From contig JABRVW010000130.1 in the NCBI GenBank assembly GCA_039961715.1, positions 1-5,168 of the forward strand: 5,168 nt of DNA, given 5' to 3'. The notes under the pieces are model-generated. The model was not told the DNA's origin, ran no database searches, and saw only the letters and a program-made list of their open reading frames with translations. Shown here in pieces: positions 1 through 5,168 of this stretch. Numbering within the stretch: position 1 is the stretch's first letter; each line of letters opens with the position of its first letter. Both the position numbers and the translations under genes were made by a program. This stretch comes from JACQPU01 sp039961715. GTDB taxonomy: Bacteria; Bacteroidota; Ignavibacteria; UBA10030.

Positions 1-561
1 AAGCCGGATCGCCGCGGCAGGAGGAATCCCGAATTCAACCTGATCGTCAGTACGGTCCGAATGTGTATGCAGGTCGCCAAGAATCATGCCGCGGATTTTT
101 GGCAGTGGATCGGATGCAACAAAGACCCGAAGAGGGGAACGGGATGAAGTCCGATGATTGTCATTGTGATATGTTCGTCTTCGTCCGCCCACTTCGACGT
201 CGAACATAACGTCCAGGTCCACCCACCCCTTCAAACCCTCCACAGGAATATCGGCAATCTTCCACCACCACTTTTTGAAGAGCTTTTGGGGAGTCCGAAT
301 AATTTCGAGCCTCTTGATCTCTCTGCCCCCCTGAGAAACAACGACAGTTGCGGCCTTAAGAAGAACGGGAAACCTGTCGCCGTCTTTGGCGACAAGGAGA
401 ACCGGAATGGCATGCCCGGGCTCCACCCGAAAAGGAGCGTCGGCGATGATCTCAGGCTCGTTCTTCATCAGGGAGCTGATGAAAAAACGGAAGCGGTAGT
501 GTGTCTCCGCGTACAGGAGGAGTGAAAGAAGCTCAAAGGGGATGTCACCGTGGGCTATCAA
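1..561 (-). CDS. PHP-domain metallohydrolase with N-terminal beta-rich domain, cut by window edge, TTG start
   Basis: The frame is open for 187 codons from 561 to the left edge, where the gene is cut. Residues about 40-160 alternate hydrophobic and charged stretches like a beta-sandwich (RVEPGHAIPVLLVAKDGD near 45-62, LRVFVASDPLP near 144-154), with a basic-aromatic KKWWWK at 96-101. The PHP catalytic domain then begins: GDLHTHSD at 162-169, whose His165 and His167 form the first HxH metal-binding motif, followed by TDDQVEFG at 171-178. PHP enzymes are metal-dependent phosphoesterases or related hydrolases. The best comparison is the CehA/McbA-like stand-alone PHP group, and the substrate is unknown. 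The likely start is TTG at 561-559, which overlaps the GT-C stop as TTGA and has GGAAAGG 9 bases upstream. The next choice is ATG at 468-466 (residue 32). Third codon positions are G/C-rich, as expected for real coding here. Membership in the operon suggests a role in glycolipid turnover or processing (inference). Confidence 0.87.
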   Translation of the reverse strand, partial: MIAHGDIPFELLSLLLYAETHYRFRFFISSLMKNEPEIIADAPFRVEPGHAIPVLLVAKDGDRFPVLLKAATVVVSQGGREIKRLEIIRTPQKLFKKWWWKIADIPVEGLKGWVDLDVMFDVEVGGRRRTYHNDNHRTSSRSPLRVFVASDPLPKIRGMILGDLHTHSDRTDDQVEFGIPPAAAIRL

Positions 562-1655
562 TACACACGCCCTTTCCAGATCACCCTTCTGCCGAAGAAG
601 ACAAGGAAGGGAAGGACAAGGACATAGAGAAGATAGTACAGTTGGAAGGCGTGAAAGAAGCGCAGGTGATCCAGACGCCGGACGCGCCGAAGCACGGCAT
701 GAAGGAAGGCGTAGTCCCCGACGGCTTTGAGGAACCATCCCGTAAGGGCGGCGGCGACCGCGCTGTACATCAACGGCCCCGCGAGAATCATCAGGTGTTG
801 AACAAAGCCGATGGCCATGATGAGAAAACCGCTGACCTTCATGTCCAACCCGCCCTTTCCCCAGCGGTGTTTCTGACGGATGAGTTCACTCCACGATCTG
901 CAAGGTGCGCTCATAACCAGAAGTGATTCGTCCACAGGATATGCATACTTCCAGTTTCCTGTACGAACAATGGCCTGGAAGAGGCTGTAATCCTCCGTGA
1001 TGCTGAAGGGAATTCCTTCATATCCCCCCACTTGCTGATATGCCGCCTTGCGGAAGGAGAGGTTGTTTCCTATGGTGCTCAGGGGATTCTTCAGCCCGAC
1101 GCCGGCCGCGGCAATTCCAAGGAGGAAGGCCCAGTCCAGCGATTGCATGCCGCTAAATGCATCGGTCGCATGCTGAAGCGAGACGCCTCCCACAATGCCC
1201 ACACCGGGCTCGTAAAAACTGACTGTCGCTTCGATCCAGGTCGGCGGAACCGTGCAGTCTGCATCCGTGATCATGATCAACTCGCCGTGGGATTCCCGGA
1301 TCCCTGTTGCAAGAGCGTTAACCTTTCCGCGAAGATTCGTCTTCACGGCAGCAGGGATGACGCGGATTCTCCGGTCGTCAGCGGCAAGGTTTTCACAGAC
1401 AGCCCGTGTGCCGTCCTCAGAAGCATCATCCACAACGATAACCTCGTAGCGGTCACGGGGATACGTCTGTGCCTGCAACGACGCAATGCATGGACCGATC
1501 GAGCGCTCCTCGTTTCTTGCGGCAACGATCACGGACACCGGGGGCTGTTGCGGGCTCCCGCCTCTTTGGGAGACGCGGCGGAGACCGTAGAGAAAAATGC
1601 CGATCTGGAAAAGATACAGAACGGTGGTGATGGCGAGGAGAAACTCGTAGTTCAT
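558..1655 (-). CDS. Family 2 glycosyltransferase GT-C, membrane-anchored
   Basis: A complete 365-residue transferase with the same architecture as GT-B: N-terminal membrane helix at about 4-24; VSVIVAARNE at 40-49; VDDAS at 75-79; TDADC (DxD) at 130-134; GNN at 196-198; acidic TED at 220-222; QKHRW (QxxRW) at 261-265; hydrophobic segments near 275-308 and 335-354; and a C-terminal WKGR at 360-363. The acidic motif is TEDY rather than the DD forms of the other two, as in many GT2 enzymes acting on lipid or glycan acceptors. The start at 1655 is set by an ATGA overlap with the deacetylase stop. No Shine-Dalgarno sequence precedes it, so initiation probably depends on coupling. It may add a sugar after the deacetylation step, though gene order does not prove reaction order. 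The three transferases look like diverged paralogues with separate specificities. Confidence 0.95.
   Translation of the reverse strand: MNYEFLLAITTVLYLFQIGIFLYGLRRVSQRGGSPQQPPVSVIVAARNEERSIGPCIASLQAQTYPRDRYEVIVVDDASEDGTRAVCENLAADDRRIRVIPAAVKTNLRGKVNALATGIRESHGELIMITDADCTVPPTWIEATVSFYEPGVGIVGGVSLQHATDAFSGMQSLDWAFLLGIAAAGVGLKNPLSTIGNNLSFRKAAYQQVGGYEGIPFSITEDYSLFQAIVRTGNWKYAYPVDESLLVMSAPCRSWSELIRQKHRWGKGGLDMKVSGFLIMAIGFVQHLMILAGPLMYSAVAAALTGWFLKAVGDYAFLHAVLRRVRRLDHLRFFHAFQLYYLLYVLVLPFLVFFGRRVIWKGRVY
571..577 (-). promoter_or_regulatory. Ribosome binding site supporting the TTG start of the PHP gene
   Basis: On the minus strand GGAAAGG lies 9 bases before TTG at 561-559. It sits inside the last codons of GT-C (Trp-Lys-Gly). 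Its spacing is the best of any junction in the window and it is the main reason to prefer the non-ATG start over the ATG at 468. Confidence 0.55.
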
Positions 1656-2275
1656 GAGGGCAAAACGGCAAAGGAGCGCGCGTCCAACGGAAGAAGATCG
1701 AGAAAACGTTTGAGATTTTCGCCGATCCTACTCTTCGTCTGCTCGTTGTCGTGGAATAACAGGATGGATCCCGGCCTGGTCAGATGTGCACAACGTCGCG
1801 CGACCGTTTGTGGATCGGCAGAGTGAACATCGCCGCTGTCAATATCCCAAAGAACGGTTTCCTGATTGTTCTCCCGGGCGATCCTGTATGCGGCAGGACC
1901 CAGCGCGCCGTAGGGGGGACGGAAATAGCGGCAGGGAAGTCCCACGGCATCCTCGATCGTTTCACGGGCGCGGAGAATCTGGTCGCGCAGGAAGGCCTCA
2001 TCCCTAAAGATCATCAAAGGATGATCAAACGAGTGGTTGCCGATCACATGGCCTTCGCCGGCGATTCTCCGGGCGATTCCGGGAAGGCGTTTCACATTGG
2101 CGCCGATGAGAAAAAATGTGGCCCTGATTCGATGAGCGGACAAGGCATCAAGCACGCGGGGCGTGGCCTCGGAATGTGGGCCATCGTCAAACGTAAGATA
2201 GAGGCCGTGGTCCGGGCCATTCCATCGTATCTGTGGAAACAGCTTCTGCAGTGGTCTCGTTGTGGGAAATGTCAT
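1652..2275 (-). CDS. NodB-homology polysaccharide deacetylase (carbohydrate esterase 4)
   Basis: A 207-residue protein that is little more than the NodB domain. It should hydrolyse an N-acyl (usually N-acetyl) group from an amino sugar using a divalent metal. All five family motifs are present: TFDDGP at 28-33 (catalytic-base and metal Asp), NHSFDHP at 80-86 (metal-binding His81 and His85), RPPYG at 119-123, WDIDSGD at 143-149 and LLFHDN at 172-177 (catalytic His175). There is no signal peptide or membrane helix, so it probably acts in the cytoplasm or at the inner membrane face, as NodB does on NodC products and unlike exported peptidoglycan deacetylases. The start at 2275 is fixed by the ATGA overlap with GT-B. 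An in-frame extension to 2533 exists but would lie wholly inside GT-B and has no domain character. Its TGA overlaps the GT-C start. The substrate is probably a lipid-linked amino sugar made by the flanking transferases (inference). Confidence 0.95.
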   Translation of the reverse strand: MTFPTTRPLQKLFPQIRWNGPDHGLYLTFDDGPHSEATPRVLDALSAHRIRATFFLIGANVKRLPGIARRIAGEGHVIGNHSFDHPLMIFRDEAFLRDQILRARETIEDAVGLPCRYFRPPYGALGPAAYRIARENNQETVLWDIDSGDVHSADPQTVARRCAHLTRPGSILLFHDNEQTKSRIGENLKRFLDLLPLDARSFAVLPS

Positions 2276-3393
2276 GAACGGATGGGAGCCCCTTTCCATC
2301 GAAACAACCCTGCCTGTCCCTGCAATGCGGCGAACACAATATACGGAACGTGGCCCAGCTCTGCAAGGAAGACATGTCCCCACGAGATGCGTTGCCGGAG
2401 CAGACGGGCTGTGGTACGCAAGACGGTGATCTCTAAGGCGACTTTGATGACCGTAACTGCAAGCAAGAAAGGAAGAAGCTCCGGTGTTCCAATGCAGGCA
2501 ATCCCTGTAAGAAGGTAGAAGAGGAAGAAACAATACAGGGCCACGGGAATCACAAGAATGCTCTTGCGCTCATACACCCGGCGTTTGGAAGACCAACGAA
2601 CACGTTGGACCCAGAATTCCGAGAATGTCAGGGGAGGATCGGTTGTCACAATGGATTCCGGATCGACAGAGAACGCCACGGAACCGGGGTTCCGATGATG
2701 GATTCTTTGCAGGAGGGCCTCATCATCGGATGCATGGCCCGCGCCAAATCCTCCCGCATCGACAAATGCTTTCTTGCGATAAGCGATGTTTGCTCCGTTG
2801 CAAAAGATCGGTGTTTGTGATCCGATCAGTCCGGCGGCGACCCCAATGAGGCCGAGAAACTCAATCCGACTGAGCCCGGAGATCAACGTTTGTCCACGCC
2901 GTTCGACGACGGGACCCGCGACGAAGTCAATCTTCTCGTCAAATTGCATCACCATGGAATTGATCCAACCATGCGGAACGATGCAATCAGCATCGGTGGC
3001 AAGCACAATCTCTCCCCGTGCCTCCGCTATGCCGGCGGCAAGCGCTGTGGGCTTGTGTCCGCCGCCGTTCATGCGAATCAGGCGGATGTTTGATGCCCCT
3101 TGGGCAACCTCGGCGGCGATGTGTCCTGTGTTGTCTGTCGAGCCGTCGTCAATGACAATGATTTCATAGGATTCAGAGGAGTACGTTTGAGCACGCAGGA
3201 ACTCAAGGCATCGCCCGATTCTCGCTTCTTCGTTTCGGGCCGCGAGCAGAACCGTAACAAAAGGCCTCTGCTCAGAAGACCGATGGGCAGGGCCGAGGCG
3301 GGTCAGCCCGCCATACACCCGGAGCAGGAAGAAGGCGTACGCCAGCGCGAACACTGACAACAAGAAAGCCAAAATGAAGAACAGGCCCGTCAT
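2272..3393 (-). CDS. Family 2 glycosyltransferase GT-B, membrane-anchored
   Basis: A complete 373-residue transferase. Layout: N-terminal membrane helix at about 3-24; GT-A catalytic domain with VTVLLAARNE at 46-55, DDGSTDNT at 82-89, TDADC (DxD) at 133-137, NGAN at 199-202, acidic SDDE at 222-225 and an intact QRVRW (QxxRW) at 263-267; then hydrophobic segments near 278-300, 303-325 and 340-360 and a C-terminal WKG at 366-368. QxxRW is the motif of processive or polyprenyl/lipid-linked GT2 enzymes such as chitin and hyaluronan synthases and NodC. This points to an N-acetylhexosamine-like or hexose donor without proving it. The frame stays open upstream to 3942, but the Met at 3393 is preferred: it overlaps the flippase stop as ATGA, and residues upstream of it are antisense-like and lack domain character. 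The TGA overlaps the deacetylase start by 4 bases. The NodB-type deacetylase immediately downstream suggests this enzyme or GT-A supplies its substrate. Confidence 0.95.
   Translation of the reverse strand: MTGLFFILAFLLSVFALAYAFFLLRVYGGLTRLGPAHRSSEQRPFVTVLLAARNEEARIGRCLEFLRAQTYSSESYEIIVIDDGSTDNTGHIAAEVAQGASNIRLIRMNGGGHKPTALAAGIAEARGEIVLATDADCIVPHGWINSMVMQFDEKIDFVAGPVVERRGQTLISGLSRIEFLGLIGVAAGLIGSQTPIFCNGANIAYRKKAFVDAGGFGAGHASDDEALLQRIHHRNPGSVAFSVDPESIVTTDPPLTFSEFWVQRVRWSSKRRVYERKSILVIPVALYCFFLFYLLTGIACIGTPELLPFLLAVTVIKVALEITVLRTTARLLRQRISWGHVFLAELGHVPYIVFAALQGQAGLFRWKGAPIRS
2289..2297 (-). promoter_or_regulatory. Weak Shine-Dalgarno-like site before the deacetylase start
   Basis: GGAAAGGGG on the minus strand lies 13 bases upstream of the ATG at 2275, inside the Trp-Lys-Gly codons near the end of GT-B. 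The spacing is longer than ideal, so the ATGA overlap may matter more than the site itself. Confidence 0.35.
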
Positions 3394-4331
3394 TGCGCGG
3401 ATTTCATCGAAATGGATCCGGGAATAAAAAGAAGACCCACAATGGCGGGAAGGAGAATATTGATGGCGAAGAGCAGGAGGGATGCGTTGAGCGCGGTCGG
3501 CTCCGGGACAGCCCGAAGAGAGAGAAAATATACAAGCCCGGCTTCGCGGATGCCGAGATCGGCGACCGTGAATGGCAGGAATGATTTTGCAAACATTGTT
3601 GCCGCGAAACCCAGAAAGCTGTCGAGAGTTGAAACGGGCTGGAAGGCATTGAGCAGAAGGTGCACCTGGATCCACAGGACGACATAGAAGGCGAGCGTGA
3701 AGAACGTTGTGGCCAGAATGAGCTTGCGATCGCGCAGGGTCCTGGCCGCGGCAAAGAACTCCTGGATCCATTTGCTCTTGGCACCCCTGAAGAACGTACG
3801 ATGGATCCAGTCGGCTGGCGTAGCGGGCCTGAGCATTGCAGCAAGGACCGCTAGGCCACCTGCAATCGCGGCGGCCGACAGCAACGTGCCGAAAGAAAAC
3901 AGAACGGCCAACGCAGCGAGACCGCCCAACGTCATGACACACAGAATCTGGAGCTTGTCAATGATCGTCAACCCGACAATACGCTGAGGATCGGTTTGCA
4001 GAAGCACGGCCCTGCCGCCGAACTCGCCGATTTGACCCGGGGTCAACGTACCGATGCTGATTCCAAAGAGCACGGATTGGGCTACCGTTGCGCGAGGAAA
4101 CGAAAAGCCGGATTTCCGCAGGAGGTAGTCCCACTTGAGAATCTGAGTGCCGAGGTTGAAAACGACGAGGGCAAGTGCCAGGCCGATCAACAACGCGTCT
4201 GCTTCTGCAAACGCGGCAGCCATTCTGACAGGTTCAATGAACTGGAGGAGCAATGCAAGAAGGACGGCCGCGAGGAGGAACCGCAGGATGGTGCGGACAG
4301 AAATACGGGAGGGAAGGGGAGAAGTGTTCAT
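3390..4331 (-). CDS. Flippase-like integral membrane protein, LPG_synthase_TM (UPF0104) family
   Basis: A 313-residue polytopic membrane protein with about seven or eight hydrophobic segments (near 13-33, 47-65, 82-101, 126-147, 149-168, 205-228, 239-258, 283-305). Two family signatures are visible: LTPGQIGEFGGRA at 96-108 and FLPFTVADLGIREAG at 251-265. They match the N-terminal membrane half of MprF (lysyl-phosphatidylglycerol synthase/flippase) and the stand-alone proteins related to it, which often sit beside glycosyltransferases. There is no C-terminal aminoacyl-transferase domain, so it should not be called a lysyl-PG synthase. Here it probably binds or moves a lipid-linked sugar made by the neighbouring enzymes; that role is inference. 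The ATG at 4331 is chosen because it forms an ATGA overlap with the upstream stop and begins just before the first helix. The stop overlaps the next start in the same way. Confidence 0.92.
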   Translation of the reverse strand: MNTSPLPSRISVRTILRFLLAAVLLALLLQFIEPVRMAAAFAEADALLIGLALALVVFNLGTQILKWDYLLRKSGFSFPRATVAQSVLFGISIGTLTPGQIGEFGGRAVLLQTDPQRIVGLTIIDKLQILCVMTLGGLAALAVLFSFGTLLSAAAIAGGLAVLAAMLRPATPADWIHRTFFRGAKSKWIQEFFAAARTLRDRKLILATTFFTLAFYVVLWIQVHLLLNAFQPVSTLDSFLGFAATMFAKSFLPFTVADLGIREAGLVYFLSLRAVPEPTALNASLLLFAINILLPAIVGLLFIPGSISMKSAQ

Positions 4332-5168
4332 CGGTTTCCCGGAGATCCCTTCCAGGTATATGGAGCAAACATGCCCAGCGGAGCGAAAATGGCGTTGTAG
4401 GCGGCATACAAGGCTTCAAGGACGACGACCGATGATACACGGGTCCCGATGCCGAGGAACCTGCGGCCAAGACCGAGGAAAAGAATATCCGCCGCGGATT
4501 TGAGAGCGAAAAAGAGAATGCCAGCGGGGAAGTGCCAGAGAAAGAACAACGCGAGTCCTGCGTAGAGCACAACGTTGGCCCCATGGAACAAGGGAAAGAA
4601 CGCCTTCATCGGGAGCGTGAAGAACCGGGCCGCGGAAAAATGGCGTATCCGTTGCGCCGCGAAGGATCGCAGGGACACGGGCGGGATGGTCGGAACGACG
4701 GATTCCGGAGTGCTCAGGTATTTGATTTTCCATTGCGTTGTGCGTCTGACGTGCTGGAGGAAGAGATCGTCGTCCCCGCTGACGGATTTTCTGATCGAAT
4801 CAAATCCCCCAACCTCTTCCCAGACTCGTTTGCGATAGGCCAGGTTTCTGCCCGTACACAGCCAGGCTTTGCCGATCCCAATGGAGCCCGCGGACCAGAG
4901 TGCGCCCTTGAGTTCTTCAAACTGAAGAAACGCACCGGCTACCCGTTGAAGCAACGTATTTTTCGAGCCTTGGAGAAGAGCCATGTCGTACGGAGAGTAT
5001 CCCGCCACGAGACCAACGTCGTCGGCGAAAGCGCCGGCGAACTCTGCGACCCATCCCTTCGGGGGTACGCAATCGGCGTCCGTAAAAAGAAGAATCTCTC
5101 CCTTGCTTTCCCGTATGCCGGCCTCGAGGGCGCGCTTCTTCGGAGGCATCATCGGGTCAAGATCCGTT
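4328..5168 (-). CDS. Family 2 glycosyltransferase GT-A, membrane-anchored, 5' end cut by window edge
   Basis: Probably transfers a sugar from a nucleotide-sugar donor to a lipid or glycan acceptor at the inner face of the cytoplasmic membrane. The frame is open to the right edge, so the N-terminal part of the GT-A fold (first DD motif and likely an N-terminal membrane helix, roughly 80-100 residues) is missing. Numbering from the Met at 5152, which is internal rather than the start: TDADC, the metal/donor-binding DxD, at 24-28; GRN at 101-103; an acidic SGDDD catalytic-base motif at 125-129; QRIRH at 167-171 where processive relatives have QxxRW; then about three hydrophobic segments (about 190-208, 210-228, 238-262) and a C-terminal WKG at 267-269. 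It resembles the two other transferases downstream, notably around ALEAGIRESKGEILLFTDADC-like residues. Its TGA overlaps the ATG of the next gene by 4 bases. The family is certain; donor and acceptor cannot be read from sequence. Confidence 0.95.
   Translation of the reverse strand, partial: TDLDPMMPPKKRALEAGIRESKGEILLFTDADCVPPKGWVAEFAGAFADDVGLVAGYSPYDMALLQGSKNTLLQRVAGAFLQFEELKGALWSAGSIGIGKAWLCTGRNLAYRKRVWEEVGGFDSIRKSVSGDDDLFLQHVRRTTQWKIKYLSTPESVVPTIPPVSLRSFAAQRIRHFSAARFFTLPMKAFFPLFHGANVVLYAGLALFFLWHFPAGILFFALKSAADILFLGLGRRFLGIGTRVSSVVVLEALYAAYNAIFAPLGMFAPYTWKGSPGNR
4346..4353 (-). promoter_or_regulatory. Weak Shine-Dalgarno-like site before the flippase-like gene
   Basis: GGAAGGGA on the minus strand lies 14 bases upstream of the ATG at 4331, again within the Trp-Lys-Gly codons of the preceding transferase. 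A second short purine run, GGGAAA (4335-4340), is closer to the start, only 3 bases away. Either could assist re-initiation after the overlapping stop. Confidence 0.3.

Noticed and set aside
154..926. Plus-strand frames (154-525 and 501-926) over the left part of the window
   Set aside because: They lie opposite the PHP gene and the end of GT-C, both of which have recognisable motifs; their translations look like antisense.
1032..1826. Plus-strand open frame of 264 codons opposite GT-C
   Set aside because: Mirror frame of a well-supported transferase; low-complexity Arg/Gly/Ser-rich translation with no membrane helix, motif or ribosome binding site.
1784..2518. Plus-strand open frame of 244 codons opposite the deacetylase and GT-B
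   Set aside because: Antisense to genes with complete motif sets; it spans the junction of two real genes, is rich in Arg, Cys and Gly without any domain pattern, and shows no homology cue.
2276..2533. In-frame upstream extension of the deacetylase to a Met at 2533
   Set aside because: The extension is entirely inside GT-B and reads as an out-of-frame translation; the Met at 2275 gives a normal minimal NodB domain and the same ATGA overlap as other junctions.
3411..3800. Repeated TGGATCC words in the flippase gene
   Set aside because: They reflect Trp-Ile-Gln/His codons (DWIH, KWIQ, LWIQ) and similar codon use at irregular spacing, not a DNA repeat.
3394..3942. In-frame upstream extension of GT-B to a Met at 3942
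   Set aside because: It would lie inside the flippase-like gene; the extra residues are rich in Arg, Cys, Ser and Pro with no domain, and the Met at 3393 has the overlap and the membrane helix expected of the family.
3390..4331. Calling the membrane protein MprF / lysylphosphatidylglycerol synthase
   Set aside because: Only the membrane flippase-like half is present (313 residues); the aminoacyl-transferase domain is absent and the neighbours are glycosyltransferases.
558..4331. Possible internal promoters or terminators between genes
   Set aside because: All junctions are overlaps with no non-coding space, and I saw no hairpin followed by a T run or a convincing promoter pair.

Overview
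The window is one dense block of six same-strand (minus) genes with no intergenic space. It reads from the right edge (about 5168) to the left edge (1). In transcription order the genes are: a family-2 glycosyltransferase cut by the right edge (GT-A, 4328-5168); a multi-pass membrane protein of the LPG_synthase_TM / flippase-like family (3390-4331); a second family-2 glycosyltransferase (GT-B, 2272-3393); a NodB-type polysaccharide deacetylase (1652-2275); a third family-2 glycosyltransferase (GT-C, 558-1655); and a PHP-domain metallohydrolase whose catalytic domain runs off the left edge (1-561). GT-A, GT-B and GT-C are labels used here for order only.

All five junctions are 4-base stop/start overlaps: ATGA four times and TTGA once. 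This is strong evidence for a single translationally coupled operon. Its promoter lies beyond the right edge and its terminator beyond the left edge. I see no RNA genes, repeats, mobile elements, CRISPR, promoter or terminator here. The plus strand carries only antisense shadow frames.

The gene set looks like a pathway that builds a sugar-modified lipid or a short lipid-linked glycan at the inner face of the cytoplasmic membrane. Three membrane-anchored transferases would add sugars, a signal-less NodB-family enzyme would remove an N-acyl group (compare the NodC/NodB pairing), and a flippase-like integral membrane protein may move or bind the lipid product. The PHP protein would be a hydrolase of unknown substrate. 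The pathway is inferred from family membership and gene order; no product can be named from sequence.

The organism is a bacterium of moderate G+C (mid-50s per cent by eye). The GEFGGR form of the flippase-family motif, the FHDN form of deacetylase motif 5 and the DQVEFG form of the PHP motif resemble proteins I associate with the Bacteroidota/Chlorobiota/Ignavibacteria side of bacteria. That placement is from memory, is weak, and needs a search.
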